Below are positions 34,830 to 45,241 of a DNA stretch of 64,000 nt, in pieces. Both the position numbers and the translations under genes were made by a program. A model generated the notes under the pieces. It did no database searches. It was given only the letters and a program-made list of their open reading frames with translations, and was not told the DNA's origin. The DNA is taken from contig JAIEPX010000008.1 in NCBI GenBank assembly GCA_019748175.1, positions 434,001 through 498,000 on the forward strand, read 5' to 3'. Source of the DNA: Gammaproteobacteria bacterium. GTDB taxonomy: Bacteria > Pseudomonadota > Gammaproteobacteria > JAIEPX01. How positions within the stretch are numbered: the first letter of the stretch is position 1; each line of letters opens with the position of its first letter.

Positions 34830-37427
34830 ATGCGGATGGATAAATTTACAAGTAAATTTCAAGTGGCACTCGCTGATGCACAGTCACTGGCCATTGGTCG
34901 TGATAATCAGTTTATTGAACCCGTTCATGTTATGAAGGCCTTGATGGACCAACCAGGTGGTGCCACCCATTCTTTACTGACTCAAGCCGGTATCAATGCT
35001 TCAGTTATTAGAACAAAGCTTGATAAAGCCATAGAAAGCCTTCCACAAGTTCAGGGTGTAGAAGGCGAAGTGCATCTTTCCAATGATTTGACGAAACTTC
35101 TCAATATCATGGATAAACTGGCTCAACAACGCAAAGATGCATTTATTGCTAGTGAATTATTTATTTTAGCGGCTCTAGAAGATAAAGGGATTTTAGCCAA
35201 TATTATGAAAGAAGCCGGGGCCAATAAGAAATCCATAGAACAAGCCATTGAAAGTGTCCGAGGAGGACAAAAAGTCGGTGACCCTAATGCCGAAGAACAG
35301 CGTCAAGCCCTTGAGAAATACACGATTGATCTTACTGAAAGAGCAGAACAGGGCAAATTAGATCCAGTGATTGGTCGAGATGATGAAATTCGGCGAACGA
35401 TTCAAGTCTTACAACGTCGTACGAAAAATAATCCTGTTTTAATAGGTGAGCCTGGTGTTGGTAAAACAGCTATAGTCGAAGGTTTAGCGCAACGCATTGT
35501 TAATGGCGAAGTTCCAGAAGGATTAAAAAATAAACGATTGTTGGCATTGGATATGGGGGCATTAATTGCCGGTGCAAAATATCGAGGTGAATTTGAAGAA
35601 CGATTAAAAGCTGTCCTGAGTGATCTATCCAAACAAGAAGGGCAAATTATTTTATTTATTGATGAATTGCACACGATGGTAGGTGCAGGAAAAGCCGAAG
35701 GATCAATGGATGCCGGTAATATGTTAAAACCAGCATTAGCTCGTGGTGAACTACATTGTGTAGGGGCGACAACATTAGATGAATATCGAAAATATGTTGA
35801 AAAAGATGCTGCCCTTGAAAGACGATTTCAAAAAGTGTTGGTGGAAGAGCCTAGTGTTGAAGATACCATTGCTATTTTACGTGGCTTAAAAGAACGATAT
35901 GAAGTTCATCACGGTGTTGAAATTACTGATCCTGCCATTGTTGCTGCCGCCGTAATGTCTCACCGATATATTGCAGATCGCAATTTACCTGATAAAGCAA
36001 TTGATTTAATTGATGAAGCGGCTAGTTTAATTCGAATGGAAATTGATTCTAAACCCGAAGATATGGATAGGCTTGAGCGAAAATTAATTCAATTCAAGAT
36101 TGAACGTGAAGCTCTGAATAAAGAAACAGATGAGGCGTCAAAAAAACGTTTATCCGATTTAGAAAACCAAATCAAAAAAATGGAAAAAGAATATTCTGAT
36201 CTAGAAGAAGTATGGAAAGCTGAGAAAGCGATGTTGCAAGGTGCTGCGTCGATCAAAGAAGAAATTGAAAAACTGAAATTAGAAATGGAAACTGCGCGCA
36301 GAGCAGGGGACTTAGCGAGAATGTCTGAGCTACAATATGGTAAACTTCCAGAGCTAGAAAAAAGATTGCTAGAAGCGGGTAACTCAGAATTGAAAGAACG
36401 GCAATTATTCAGAAATAAAGTCACTTCAGAAGAAATTGCAGAAATTGTTTCAAAATGGACGCATATCCCGGTGACAAAATTATTGGAAGGTGAACGAGAT
36501 AAGTTATTGAGAATGGAAGAAGAATTACACCGTCGCGTCGTTGGGCAAGATGAAGGAATTAAAATCGTGGCGAATTCGATTCGACGGTCTCGTGCCGGAT
36601 TATCAGATCCTAATCGCCCAATTGGCTCCTTTATATTTTTGGGACCAACTGGTGTTGGTAAAACTGAATTGTGCAAAGCATTGGCAATGTTCTTATTTGA
36701 TACGGAAGAGTCCATGGTTCGAATCGATATGTCCGAATTTATGGAAAAACATTCGGTGTCACGTTTAATTGGTGCGCCACCAGGATATGTAGGCTATGAA
36801 GAAGGTGGCTATTTAACTGAAGCTGTTCGTCGTAGACCTTATTCTTTAATTTTATTGGATGAAATTGAAAAAGCCCATCACGATGTATTTAATGTGTTGC
36901 TTCAAGTATTAGATGATGGTCGGTTAACGGATGGTCAAGGTCGTACAGTCGACTTTAGAAATACGGTTATTGTGATGACATCCAATTTAGGTTCTCATTC
37001 AATTCAGGAATTGTCGGGCCAAGGTTACGATGTTATGAAAGAAGCCGTTATGAAAGTTGTGAGTGAGCATTTTCGTCCTGAATTTATTAATCGTATTGAT
37101 GACACGGTTGTGTTCCATCAACTATTGAAAGATCAAATTCGAACCATTGCAGCGCTGCAAATTGAACGCCTTGCCAAACGATTATTGGAACAAAATATGG
37201 CGTTGAAAGTTGATGATAATGCGCTGAACTATTTGGCAGAAGTTGGTTATGATCCTGTCTACGGAGCACGACCATTGAAAAGAGCGATACAAGTGTATTT
37301 TGAAAATCCGCTCGCGCAAGATATTTTGTCCGGTAAATTTCTCAGTGGACAAGTGATTAATGTGACTCGTAAAGGTGATAGTTTGTCGTTTGTTGCGAGC
37401 CAGGCTGAGACAATGTCAATACAATAA
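34830..37427 (+). CDS. clpB: ClpB protein disaggregase
   Basis: ClpB is a hexameric AAA+ chaperone that pulls polypeptides out of aggregates together with DnaK. The 865-aa product has the N-domain (residues 1-150), a first AAA+ domain with GEPGVGKT at 206-213, the long coiled-coil middle domain at about 400-530, and a second AAA+ domain with GPTGVGKT at 605-612. [35 protein letters not shown] pore loop and [15 protein letters not shown] near the C-terminus fit ClpB rather than ClpA or ClpC. The ATG follows AGGAG; a second ATG two codons later is also possible. Confidence 0.97.
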   Translation: MRMDKFTSKFQVALADAQSLAIGRDNQFIEPVHVMKALMDQPGGATHSLLTQAGINASVIRTKLDKAIESLPQVQGVEGEVHLSNDLTKLLNIMDKLAQQRKDAFIASELFILAALEDKGILANIMKEAGANKKSIEQAIESVRGGQKVGDPNAEEQRQALEKYTIDLTERAEQGKLDPVIGRDDEIRRTIQVLQRRTKNNPVLIGEPGVGKTAIVEGLAQRIVNGEVPEGLKNKRLLALDMGALIAGAKYRGEFEERLKAVLSDLSKQEGQIILFIDELHTMVGAGKAEGSMDAGNMLKPALARGELHCVGATTLDEYRKYVEKDAALERRFQKVLVEEPSVEDTIAILRGLKERYEVHHGVEITDPAIVAAAVMSHRYIADRNLPDKAIDLIDEAASLIRMEIDSKPEDMDRLERKLIQFKIEREALNKETDEASKKRLSDLENQIKKMEKEYSDLEEVWKAEKAMLQGAASIKEEIEKLKLEMETARRAGDLARMSELQYGKLPELEKRLLEAGNSELKERQLFRNKVTSEEIAEIVSKWTHIPVTKLLEGERDKLLRMEEELHRRVVGQDEGIKIVANSIRRSRAGLSDPNRPIGSFIFLGPTGVGKTELCKALAMFLFDTEESMVRIDMSEFMEKHSVSRLIGAPPGYVGYEEGGYLTEAVRRRPYSLILLDEIEKAHHDVFNVLLQVLDDGRLTDGQGRTVDFRNTVIVMTSNLGSHSIQELSGQGYDVMKEAVMKVVSEHFRPEFINRIDDTVVFHQLLKDQIRTIAALQIERLAKRLLEQNMALKVDDNALNYLAEVGYDPVYGARPLKRAIQVYFENPLAQDILSGKFLSGQVINVTRKGDSLSFVASQAETMSIQ

Positions 37428-37444
37428 ACCTCTTTATTAGTTAG

Positions 37445-37520
37445 AAACAAGCTCAGCTTGTTTTAGGAGTTAACAACCAAAAATTCTGACACCGACTCAG
37501 TAAAGCGGGGTGGTGTCAGA
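37445..37520. terminator. Two hairpins after clpB
   Basis: AAACAAGC and GCTTGTTT form a short stem with a three-base loop at 37445-37463, followed by TTTA, a plausible weak terminator for clpB. A second structure, TCTGACACC (37485-37493) with GGTGTCAGA (37512-37520), is a perfect 9-bp inverted repeat and shares GGTGTCAGAT with repeats at 26782 and 59839. Confidence 0.5.
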
Positions 37521-37556
37521 TTTATGTTTGACGGATACTGCGAGAGCCTCTCAAAT

Positions 37557-37712
37557 TTAGATTTGACCCTTGATGAGAATTTTTACAAGGATATGAATTA
37601 AAGTATACACCATTGACATGACGAGCAAACTGGCCAAATACACGCCAAAAAACCATCGCCACTGGGTTTTATTAAAAAAAGTAATGAACTTCAGGTTAAT
37701 ATTCGAAAACAT
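37557..37712 (-). CDS. Small membrane subunit of bd oxidase (CydX/DUF2474-like)
   Basis: This 51-aa protein overlaps the end of cydB by 17 bp on the same strand. It has one transmembrane segment preceded by a Trp-containing stretch (KTQWRWFFGVYLASLLVMSMVYTLIHIL). Small single-TM proteins of the CydX/DUF2474 type follow cydAB and stabilise the haem-containing core. Identification rests on position, size and topology, since such proteins have little sequence signature. Confidence 0.7.
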   Translation of the reverse strand: MFSNINLKFITFFNKTQWRWFFGVYLASLLVMSMVYTLIHILVKILIKGQI

Positions 37713-38691
37713 TTTTGACTTTCCCTTTGAATACTCTGTAGGCATATGCAGTATAGAGAACCAAAATTGGCAGCATGATAACCGTACCAAATAGCATAAA
37801 ATATAAAGATCCGTTTGGCGCTGCAGCTTCCCAAAGCGTGAGCTTATAGGGCACAATATAAGGGTATAAACAAATCAAGAAACCAATGTAAGAATAAATA
37901 AAAAATCCCACACTGCACAAAAATGGGAGATTCTCTTCGCGTTTTCTGATGGAATACCAAAACATTAAAAAGGTTATGCCACACATATAAGGTAAAATCA
38001 TCAATAGAAGCCAATTATGATTTCCGAACCAACGTAAAAAAATCGCCTCATGCACAAATGGCGTCCACAGACTAACGATGCCAATGCTCGCGATAATTGA
38101 GAAGCCACAATAAAGAGAAAATTTATACATTTTGTCTTGCAAATCACCTTCTGTTTTATAAATTAAGCGGGTTGCACCGAGTAAACAATAACCCAGCATT
38201 AAACTAATAGAAACAAACAAAGAGAAGGGACTGAAAAAACTATTGCGTGAATTCAATAATGGCTCTGTACCGTATTCAAATCCTGAAACGAAATTGGCTA
38301 ATATTGTTCCTTGAATAAAAATCACTATTGCTGAAGCAATGGTGAAAGTGAGATCCCAATATTTAACATGCGATCTGTCTTTTAAGCGAAATTCAAAAAC
38401 CACGCCGCGAAATAACAATGCTAATACCATCGCCATCAAAGGGAGGTACAGTACTGGCATCAATACACTGAATGCGGCGGGAAAAGCGCCGTATAAACAA
38501 GCACCCCCTAATACTAACCAAGTTTGATTACCATCCCATGTTGGTAACAGCACGCTCATTGCAAGATCGCGTTCTCTGATGCTGAGAAAAGGCATCAATA
38601 TTGCGGTACCTAGGGTGAAACCATCTAATATGACGTACACAACAATGGAAAACGCAATTATAATAGCCCAGGCTAAAGGTAAATATTCCAT
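37696..38691 (-). CDS. cydB: Cytochrome bd-type quinol oxidase subunit II
   Basis: This 331-aa polytopic protein has about eight membrane segments and the CydB blocks VYVILDGFTLGTAILMPF, PTWDGNQTWLVLGGACLYGAFP and LYLPLMAMVLALLFRGVVFEFR. Subunit II stabilises the haems of the bd oxidase. Its start codon overlaps the cydA stop by one base. Members of this length resemble the cyanide-insensitive CioB subgroup. Confidence 0.94.
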   Translation of the reverse strand: MEYLPLAWAIIIAFSIVVYVILDGFTLGTAILMPFLSIRERDLAMSVLLPTWDGNQTWLVLGGACLYGAFPAAFSVLMPVLYLPLMAMVLALLFRGVVFEFRLKDRSHVKYWDLTFTIASAIVIFIQGTILANFVSGFEYGTEPLLNSRNSFFSPFSLFVSISLMLGYCLLGATRLIYKTEGDLQDKMYKFSLYCGFSIIASIGIVSLWTPFVHEAIFLRWFGNHNWLLLMILPYMCGITFLMFWYSIRKREENLPFLCSVGFFIYSYIGFLICLYPYIVPYKLTLWEAAAPNGSLYFMLFGTVIMLPILVLYTAYAYRVFKGKVKNVFEY

Positions 38692-40058
38692 TAGTGTTTC
38701 TCCAGTTGGTGTGTATCCATATAGCCAAATGGTTGGGGTTCAATCTTTAGGTGATTAATAGGACCTGTACGAATGGTTTTAAATAAATAGAGAAAATAAA
38801 AAATGCCGAAAACAATCCCATAGACAATAATAATGAGCACCAAAGATATTACTACGTTTCTCAATGGAATTGGGGAGACCGCTTGAGCTGTGCGCAATAA
38901 TCCATAGACTACCCAAGGTTGACGACCCACTTCGGTGGTAATCCAACCGGTTATCATGGCAACAAATCCAATCGGCGCAAGTCCTTTACATAGGCGCAAA
39001 AACCAGCGGCTAGTGTATAATTTACCACGTAATCGTAATATTAAATGAGTTATTGCCACCGCCAGCATCAAGAAGCCAAGTCCCACCATAATTCGAAACG
39101 ACCAAAAAACGATAAATACGTTAGGTCTGTTTTCAGGTGGCACGGACTTCAATCCTGGCAAATACCCTTCCCAACTATGGGTATTAATTAGACTCCCTAG
39201 CTTAGGAATGGCGATTTCAAAAGAATTAGTCGCGGTATCTTGATGAGGGATGGCAAACAACAATAAGGGCGCACCTTTTTGTGGCTCCCAGTTGCCTTCC
39301 ATTGCGGCGGTTTTCATTGGCTGGTGTTTTAGTACTAATAAACCAGATTCGTCACCCAAATAAATTTGTGTTGGAATTAATACAGTAATCGCCATCAAGG
39401 CAAAACTAAAACAAATTTTCGCAAAAGCTTGATGTTGTTGCCGCAGTAAATAATGCGCGCTGATGGCTGCGATTGCAAAAGCAGTGCATAAATATGCCGC
39501 TAACATCATATGGCTAAAACGTAATATCACTGAGGGATTAAAAACCACCTGAAGCCAATTATCGACAACAAATCTACCATCAACCAGATGTGCGCCTGAG
39601 GGTGTTTGCATCCATGAATTCGCAGAGTTGATCCAAAATGCGGACAAGGTTACCCCAATTACAACCAGCAATGTTGCAGTATAATGCAACAGTGGGCTGA
39701 CGCGATTCCAGCCAAATATCATAATTCCTAAAAATCCTGCTTCAATAAAAAAGGCTGTGAGAACTTCGTAGGTAAATAATGGGCCCAACACAGGTCCTAC
39801 CATATTAGTATAGCCGGACCAATTTGTTCCGAGCTGAAATTCCATCACAATTCCCGAAACCACACCCATACCAAATGTTAGCGCAAAAATTTTGGTCCAA
39901 AATTTGCAGATAGATAGGTAAAGTGGGTTGTGTGTTTTTAACCAAGTACCTTCCATGATGGCGATAAATGTGATCAAACCGATACTAAAGGCTGGAAATA
40001 GAATATGAAAAGCAATTGTTGTGCCAAATTGAACTCGAGAAAGTAACTCTACTGTCAT
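38691..40058 (-). CDS. cydA: Cytochrome bd-type quinol oxidase subunit I
   Basis: Subunit I carries haems b558, b595 and d and oxidises quinol, passing electrons to O2. Starting at the ATG at 40058, which follows GAGGGTATT, gives 455 aa; nine upstream codons in frame look non-coding. Visible are LSRVQFGTTIAFHILFPAFSIGL (haem-ligand His), FGMGVVSGIVMEFQLGTNW, EAGFLGIMIFGW and GWITTEVGRQPWVVYGLLRT. The Q-loop is short, as in the cyanide-insensitive (CIO) type. It is the first of three bd-oxidase genes. Confidence 0.95.
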   Translation of the reverse strand: MTVELLSRVQFGTTIAFHILFPAFSIGLITFIAIMEGTWLKTHNPLYLSICKFWTKIFALTFGMGVVSGIVMEFQLGTNWSGYTNMVGPVLGPLFTYEVLTAFFIEAGFLGIMIFGWNRVSPLLHYTATLLVVIGVTLSAFWINSANSWMQTPSGAHLVDGRFVVDNWLQVVFNPSVILRFSHMMLAAYLCTAFAIAAISAHYLLRQQHQAFAKICFSFALMAITVLIPTQIYLGDESGLLVLKHQPMKTAAMEGNWEPQKGAPLLLFAIPHQDTATNSFEIAIPKLGSLINTHSWEGYLPGLKSVPPENRPNVFIVFWSFRIMVGLGFLMLAVAITHLILRLRGKLYTSRWFLRLCKGLAPIGFVAMITGWITTEVGRQPWVVYGLLRTAQAVSPIPLRNVVISLVLIIIVYGIVFGIFYFLYLFKTIRTGPINHLKIEPQPFGYMDTHQLEKH

Positions 40059-40105
40059 AATAATACCCTCATTCAATGGGATCACATTGTAACTTATTCT
40101 GCGAA

Positions 40106-40507
40106 TTAAAGATAGAATTTACTTCCGATGAAATAAGTTATGATGCACGTAGTTCCTGAAATAAAGGTGCCCCACAGCATATCGTAGATTGTGATTTGCA
40201 GCGGCCAGTTTTTCAGTGTGGCTAAATTGGTGAGGTCGTAGCATGAGTAACAGATCAGACCAAAACCCGCACCGTATAAAATCGCGTATTGCCAACTCGC
40301 AGCCTTTGTTGCAGGTAAAATAGCAAAGACCACAAGTCCTGTAATATAGAGGGCGTAAAAAAGTAATGCGGCCCCCCATCGAATCTGATCTGTCATAAGA
40401 AAACCGATTTGTTCTGCATACAGATTTTTTGCTATGACACCTAACCATAACATATCAATGATGAAAAACAGAATGAAAGCAGTGAAGTAGTATTTAATAA
40501 ATAACAT
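40106..40507 (-). CDS. DUF2177 family membrane protein
   Basis: This 133-aa protein has four membrane segments. FIIDMLWLGVIAKNLYAEQIGFLM and GFGLICYSCYDLTNLATLKNWPLQI are the DUF2177 signatures. It usually occurs, as here, with DUF1295, DUF1365, an FAD oxidoreductase and a CFA-type methyltransferase. The role is unknown but the context points to membrane lipid modification. Confidence 0.85.
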   Translation of the reverse strand: MLFIKYYFTAFILFFIIDMLWLGVIAKNLYAEQIGFLMTDQIRWGAALLFYALYITGLVVFAILPATKAASWQYAILYGAGFGLICYSCYDLTNLATLKNWPLQITIYDMLWGTFISGTTCIITYFIGSKFYL

Positions 40508-40543
40508 AATAAGGTCCTCCTTAGGATCGTTAGTGAATGTATA

Positions 40544-41302
40544 TCAACTTTTAAACCAAGGAAAAAACATTGGCGTTTTAGCTTGGTATTCTCGGTATGC
40601 TGCGGGTTTTGATTCGATTGAGCCGCGTTCGGTCATCGGTCCGGTTATTTTTGTCATAATCAAATAGAGTGTCAGTGGTGATACTATTGCCCAAAAGCCA
40701 TAGGGAGTAGAAAAAGCCGTCAGTGCAAAACCTACCCAAACCAGCCATTCAAAGAAGTAATTGGGGTGGCGTGAATACCGCCAAAGACCGATATCACAAA
40801 CTTGGCCTTTATGGTGTTTAACGAAGCGCCTTAATTGTAAATCGGCTATGGTTGCGAAAATAATCGCGATAAGAATTGTCGGGATTGCGAGCCAATCCAG
40901 CCATGTTAACGATGCGATGGTTGACTGACCGTCAAAGTACAAAGGGCTTACCGTCAGCATTATCAAAAATGCCTGGAGTTGGTAATTGAGAAAAAAGCTG
41001 AGCGCAGGTGCCATCTTAGTAGCATCTTGGATCTTAATATAGCGTTGATCGACGATGCGAGGACGTACACGTGTCCAGTATAGATAGCTTGCGAGACGAA
41101 GTGTCCACAGCGACAGCACACTCCATAGAATGACTGTACGCGTGTTCGTGCCATGTGCAAATAAATAAAGGGTGCCGGCAAGCCAATGGCCGATTGACCA
41201 TGCGACATCTACTATATTAGGTATGCCTGTTGCTCGGTAATACAACCAAACAGCACACATGAAAGCGATTAAACTGAGCCAGGCAATGATTACAATTAGC
41301 AT
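40544..41302 (-). CDS. DUF1295 family (steroid 5-alpha-reductase-like) membrane protein
   Basis: With the ATG at 41302 this protein is 252 aa with about six membrane segments; an 18-codon upstream extension overlaps the previous gene and is less likely. The C-terminal CDIGLWRYSRHPNYFFEWLVWVGFAL is the NADPH/sterol-reductase-like block common to DUF1295, ICMT and 5-alpha-reductase families. It probably reduces or methylates a lipid double bond product. Overlaps DUF2878 by a few bases, indicating one operon. Confidence 0.85.
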   Translation of the reverse strand: MLIVIIAWLSLIAFMCAVWLYYRATGIPNIVDVAWSIGHWLAGTLYLFAHGTNTRTVILWSVLSLWTLRLASYLYWTRVRPRIVDQRYIKIQDATKMAPALSFFLNYQLQAFLIMLTVSPLYFDGQSTIASLTWLDWLAIPTILIAIIFATIADLQLRRFVKHHKGQVCDIGLWRYSRHPNYFFEWLVWVGFALTAFSTPYGFWAIVSPLTLYLIMTKITGPMTERGSIESKPAAYREYQAKTPMFFPWFKS

Positions 41303-41838
41303 CTTAGTACCTTTTGATAATGCTGATACATGATAGCAGGTAACAACCACATCCAAATAAGACCCACCAGAATAACAGTCCAGTTACCATGCACAAAAGT
41401 GACTGCGCCCAAGCGTGCCCCGCCCAAATAAGTCAAGGGAAATCCGAGCAAACAACAAAAAGCTGCCAAAATTGGACGAGTCCAGAGAGATTCTAGTAAT
41501 GCATGAACAATTATTGCGAACTCTAACCACTGCATAATCATCCAGGGTGGACATAAATAAGGATAAAAAATATTGTCTTGGTAAATGAAGATATTAAGCC
41601 ATACCATCACACTATCAACGCAGACACCACAGAATGTCAAAACAATTATTAATCGAATTAAATCACGCGTATCTTGTGCGATACGATATTGCCAAAAAAT
41701 TTGCAAGAAAAAAATAATAAGTGTAATAAATAAACCCACAATCGAATGCAATTGCGCGGCAGAATAAAGACCTACAAACCAAATAATATAATAACACACT
41801 GAATGAAATAGGCGATGCACATATGCTGGGAAACGCAT
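41296..41838 (-). CDS. DUF2878 family membrane protein
   Basis: This 180-aa protein has about five to six membrane segments. GFPLTYLGGARLGAV and PPWMIMQWLEFAI fit DUF2878. It overlaps DUF1365 by one base and DUF1295 by a few bases. No activity is known; family members travel with lipid-modifying genes. Confidence 0.8.
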   Translation of the reverse strand: MRFPAYVHRLFHSVCYYIIWFVGLYSAAQLHSIVGLFITLIIFFLQIFWQYRIAQDTRDLIRLIIVLTFCGVCVDSVMVWLNIFIYQDNIFYPYLCPPWMIMQWLEFAIIVHALLESLWTRPILAAFCCLLGFPLTYLGGARLGAVTFVHGNWTVILVGLIWMWLLPAIMYQHYQKVLRC

Positions 41839-42590
41839 TAGTCTTTCACTGATTTAGGATGAGGGCAGAATGGCACACCTTTCAGCCACAATCTTAACGC
41901 ATGCCAATAAATTGCTGCAACAGTTTTGTAAGGTGAAAAGAGGTGTCGTAAAAATTGTGAGGTGATTTGATGAGATTCGAGAGGATGGTGCTTTAGTGTA
42001 ATTCCTGCACAGAAATGTGGAATGTCATCCTGCCAATTTTCCATTTTGATCATGACGCTATCGCCCGAGGGTTTTAATGAAAAAGCATAGGAATAATTCA
42101 TGGAAAGAAAGGGAGATACATGCAAAACTTTCTTAAATCGCGTATGTAGTACGCCCTCTTCGTTTTTTAAATCAAATAGCGGATAATAGTGACGTTCACC
42201 CCATGGCGTGTTGTGTACCTCAAGAATCAATCCCACTATTTGATCATTTTGAGCAGAGGTAATAACAAAAAAACTAATAGGATTGAATGCAAAACCAAAA
42301 TGTGCAAGTTGGCTGATTAACATTATTCGATAAGGTTGAGTCTTAATGGCATCAGGTAGCATCCCAACAATATTTTCACGCAAAGAATTCGAGCTACCGG
42401 GAAAATGATCACGATCTCTCAAGGAGAATATTCCGCGTCGATTGTGTGTCAAAATATTTTTTGACGTGAAGACCTGGGATAGGTTGTCTAAATCGATGGC
42501 AATCATCAACATCTGGTAGCGAAACTGATGTGGTAATGGGACGAGGCGTTGATGCCATACCTTACCGCTGTAGATTCCTTCTGCGATCAA
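41838..42590 (-). CDS. DUF1365 family protein
   Basis: This is a 250-aa protein. EGIYSGKVWHQRLVPLPHQFRYQ at the N-terminus, FGFAFNPISFFVI in the middle and VHNTPWGERHYYPLFD later are the usual DUF1365 blocks. It overlaps the FAD gene upstream by four bases. In other bacteria it is encoded next to the CFA-type methyltransferase and is thought to take part in the same lipid modification. Confidence 0.88.
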   Translation of the reverse strand: MIAEGIYSGKVWHQRLVPLPHQFRYQMLMIAIDLDNLSQVFTSKNILTHNRRGIFSLRDRDHFPGSSNSLRENIVGMLPDAIKTQPYRIMLISQLAHFGFAFNPISFFVITSAQNDQIVGLILEVHNTPWGERHYYPLFDLKNEEGVLHTRFKKVLHVSPFLSMNYSYAFSLKPSGDSVMIKMENWQDDIPHFCAGITLKHHPLESHQITSQFLRHLFSPYKTVAAIYWHALRLWLKGVPFCPHPKSVKD

Positions 42591-43837
42591 AATGAAACTC
42601 CTAATTGTTCACATACACGGACAGCACTAGCAACGCCATCTTCATGAAATCCATTGAACCAATAAGCTCCGCAAAAATAAGTGTTGTTTTGACCGCTGAT
42701 TTTTGCGAATTGGCTTTGCGCAGCAATTGCCAGTTCATGAAAAACAGGGTGTGCGTACTCAAAGCGTTTGATAATTAGGCTAGGCTCGACCTGGCTTGTC
42801 ATGTTAACACTGACAAAAAAATCGTTCGGTATCGTTAAAGCTTGTAATCGGTTCATGTAATAAGTCAATGTGGGAAGTCCTTCATGTGATGCGTGGTAAT
42901 TCCAGCTGGCCCAAATATTTCTCCGTTTAGGCATGATTTGAGCATCGGTATGCAAAACCACTTCGTTTTTTTGATAGGGAATGGTGCTCAAAATGTTGAT
43001 TTCATCAGCGCTCGGATTTGCGAGTAGTTGCAACGCTGTATCACTGTGACATGCGAATATCACTTGGTCAAAGTGCAACTGCTCTGAGCCGATATGCACT
43101 GTAATGCCGGAAAGATCACGTGTGACTTTGCTAACGTGAGCGTTATTCAAGGCCTTTCCCGTAAATTCCCGTAGTAATGCCTTGACATAGTTTTGACTGC
43201 CACCTTTGATGGTGAGCCATTGAGGTAATTCGTTGAGGCTTAACATCCCATGATTATCGAAGAAATATAAAATGAATTTCGCAGGCATGTTTTCAACTGT
43301 TTGCGGTGTGCTTGACCAAATCGATGCTACCATTGGCAGCAAGTAAACGCGCCAAAACCATTCGCCATAATTGTGGTAATCAACATAGGCTTTCAATGTT
43401 AAGTCTTGTTTTTTATCGTTGTATAGATAGTGTTTCCCATCACGGTTAAATCGCAAAATGTCTTTTAACAAACCGTAAAATTTAGGCCTGAGTAAATTTC
43501 TTTTTTGACTGAAAAGTGTGCGTAAATTATGACCATTATATTCTAAGTGGTATTGTTTGGATGAGAAACTGAAGCTCATTTCGCTGTTTTGATAGGGCAC
43601 GTCCAGCTTTTCGATCAGTTGGGTAAATTTGGGATAATTACGCTTATTAAAAACAATAAACCCGGTATCGATTGCATGCTCTTCGCCCTGGTAGGGTACG
43701 CTGACAGTATTGGTATGTCCACCAAAGTAGGAGTTTGATTCAAATAATGTGACATTGGCGTGTTGCCCTAAAATATGCGCACAAGAAAGACCCGAGATTC
43801 CTGAGCCGATAATTGCAATGTTCTCTTTAAGAGCCAT
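42587..43837 (-). CDS. FAD-dependent amine-oxidase-like protein
   Basis: This 416-aa protein begins with a Rossmann dinucleotide motif IAIIGSGISGLSCAHIL and an FAD-binding GGHTNTV block. FIVFNKRNYPKFTQLIEKL and the C-terminal FCGAYWFNGFHEDGVASAVR match the FAD/NAD(P)-binding proteins that accompany DUF1365 and CFA synthase genes. It is the first gene of the minus-strand cluster and is divergent from the CFA-type gene, with a shared 190-bp upstream region. Confidence 0.9.
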   Translation of the reverse strand: MALKENIAIIGSGISGLSCAHILGQHANVTLFESNSYFGGHTNTVSVPYQGEEHAIDTGFIVFNKRNYPKFTQLIEKLDVPYQNSEMSFSFSSKQYHLEYNGHNLRTLFSQKRNLLRPKFYGLLKDILRFNRDGKHYLYNDKKQDLTLKAYVDYHNYGEWFWRVYLLPMVASIWSSTPQTVENMPAKFILYFFDNHGMLSLNELPQWLTIKGGSQNYVKALLREFTGKALNNAHVSKVTRDLSGITVHIGSEQLHFDQVIFACHSDTALQLLANPSADEINILSTIPYQKNEVVLHTDAQIMPKRRNIWASWNYHASHEGLPTLTYYMNRLQALTIPNDFFVSVNMTSQVEPSLIIKRFEYAHPVFHELAIAAQSQFAKISGQNNTYFCGAYWFNGFHEDGVASAVRVCEQLGVSF

Positions 43838-44029
43838 TCACAGTTCCTTGTTTAAAGTTTATATCCAGCACTATTTACTAGGATTAATTTTTTTAATACT
43901 GATTATTAATTTTCTTGTAAATTAAGAAGTCATTGTAACACATCAAAAATTCAATGTAATACTCTTCACTGCTCAATTAGCGATTTATGTGGTATTGTAT
44001 CATTTTTCTAACGATGCTCAGGGATGATT

Positions 44030-45241
44030 ATGAAAAAGTTAGCCAAGAATGCTGTGCTAGGCAATTTACGCAAGCTGCAATCCGGTCTGATTATTGTACA
44101 TGATGGTACCCAGGAATGGGTTTTTGGATCCGCTGGGGGGCTGTCTGCTAAAGTTCATATTCATAGTAATGCTTTCTATAAGAAATTATTGATGCACGGA
44201 TCGCTCGGTGCAGCAGAGTCCTACATTGCAGGTGATTGGCACACGGATGATCTTACCGCATTGCTAAGAATTATAATACAAAATCAAGAGGTTATGAACC
44301 ATCTAGATGGTCGCTTCGCAAAGGCACTACAAGGCCTGCGTGCGGCAGTAGTTAGACTACGTAGCAACACGCTCACTAGAGCGCGTCGTAATATTCATGC
44401 GCACTACGATTTGGGAAATGATTTTTTTCAAACATTTCTCGACGAAACGCTGATGTACTCATCTGCTGTGTTTACATCCCCCGTTCAGAATTTACACCAG
44501 GCGCAGCTGACTAAAATTAAAAATATCGCTGAAAAACTTTCTCCAAACGAGCATGATCACATACTTGAAATTGGTACCGGATGGGGTAGCTTAGCTATTC
44601 ATTTGGCGCAAGAATTTCATTGTCACGTGACCACCACAACCATTTCAACCGAACAGTATCGCTATGTAAAAGCGCGTATTCATGCACTTAATTTAGAGAA
44701 TAAAATTACATTACTCAATCAAGATTACCGTGAATTACATGGACAATTTGATAAAATTGTTTCCATTGAAATGATTGAGGCTGTGGGGCATAAACATTTC
44801 AATCAGTTTTTTAAAAAATGTGATAGTTTGCTAAAACCAGGCGGATTATTCATGCTACAAGCGATCACGATGAATGAACAATCCTATGATCAGGCGATCA
44901 AAAATATCGATTTCATCAAGAAATACATTTTTCCAGGCGGATGCTTACCGTCTATCCATGGCATGGGAAAAAGCATCGCCCAACACACACGTTTGCAATG
45001 GCTAAGCTTAACGGATATTGGCAAACATTATGCTGATACACTAGCGCATTGGCATGAGCGTTTTCTCAACAATATTGAAACTGTACGTGGCTTAGGTTTT
45101 TCCGAAGAATTTATTCGTACATGGCAGTATTATTTCTGCTATTGTGAGGCAGGCTTTCACGAACAATACATTAGTGATGTGCAAGTCGTATTGCAGAAGC
45201 GAGTTGAAGAGCCAGGTCAAGCGACAGCATCTCCCGGTTAA
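44030..45241 (+). CDS. Cyclopropane-fatty-acyl-phospholipid synthase-like methyltransferase
   Basis: This 403-aa protein transfers a methylene or methyl group from S-adenosylmethionine to unsaturated acyl chains in membrane phospholipids. Motif I LEIGTGWGSLAIHLA, YSSAVF, VSIEMIEAVGHKHF and FIKKYIFPGGCLPS are standard; the C-terminal YYFCYCEAGF is also typical. I chose the ATG at 44030 over that at 44024 because of spacing from AGGGATG. The stop lies inside one arm of a large inverted repeat. The DUF1295-type neighbours suggest a product other than plain cyclopropane acids. Confidence 0.92.
   Translation: MKKLAKNAVLGNLRKLQSGLIIVHDGTQEWVFGSAGGLSAKVHIHSNAFYKKLLMHGSLGAAESYIAGDWHTDDLTALLRIIIQNQEVMNHLDGRFAKALQGLRAAVVRLRSNTLTRARRNIHAHYDLGNDFFQTFLDETLMYSSAVFTSPVQNLHQAQLTKIKNIAEKLSPNEHDHILEIGTGWGSLAIHLAQEFHCHVTTTTISTEQYRYVKARIHALNLENKITLLNQDYRELHGQFDKIVSIEMIEAVGHKHFNQFFKKCDSLLKPGGLFMLQAITMNEQSYDQAIKNIDFIKKYIFPGGCLPSIHGMGKSIAQHTRLQWLSLTDIGKHYADTLAHWHERFLNNIETVRGLGFSEEFIRTWQYYFCYCEAGFHEQYISDVQVVLQKRVEEPGQATASPG

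Noticed and set aside
36089..36715. 208-codon minus-strand frame inside clpB
   Set aside because: It is antisense to the coiled-coil and second AAA+ domain of ClpB; Ser-rich shadow, no start signal.
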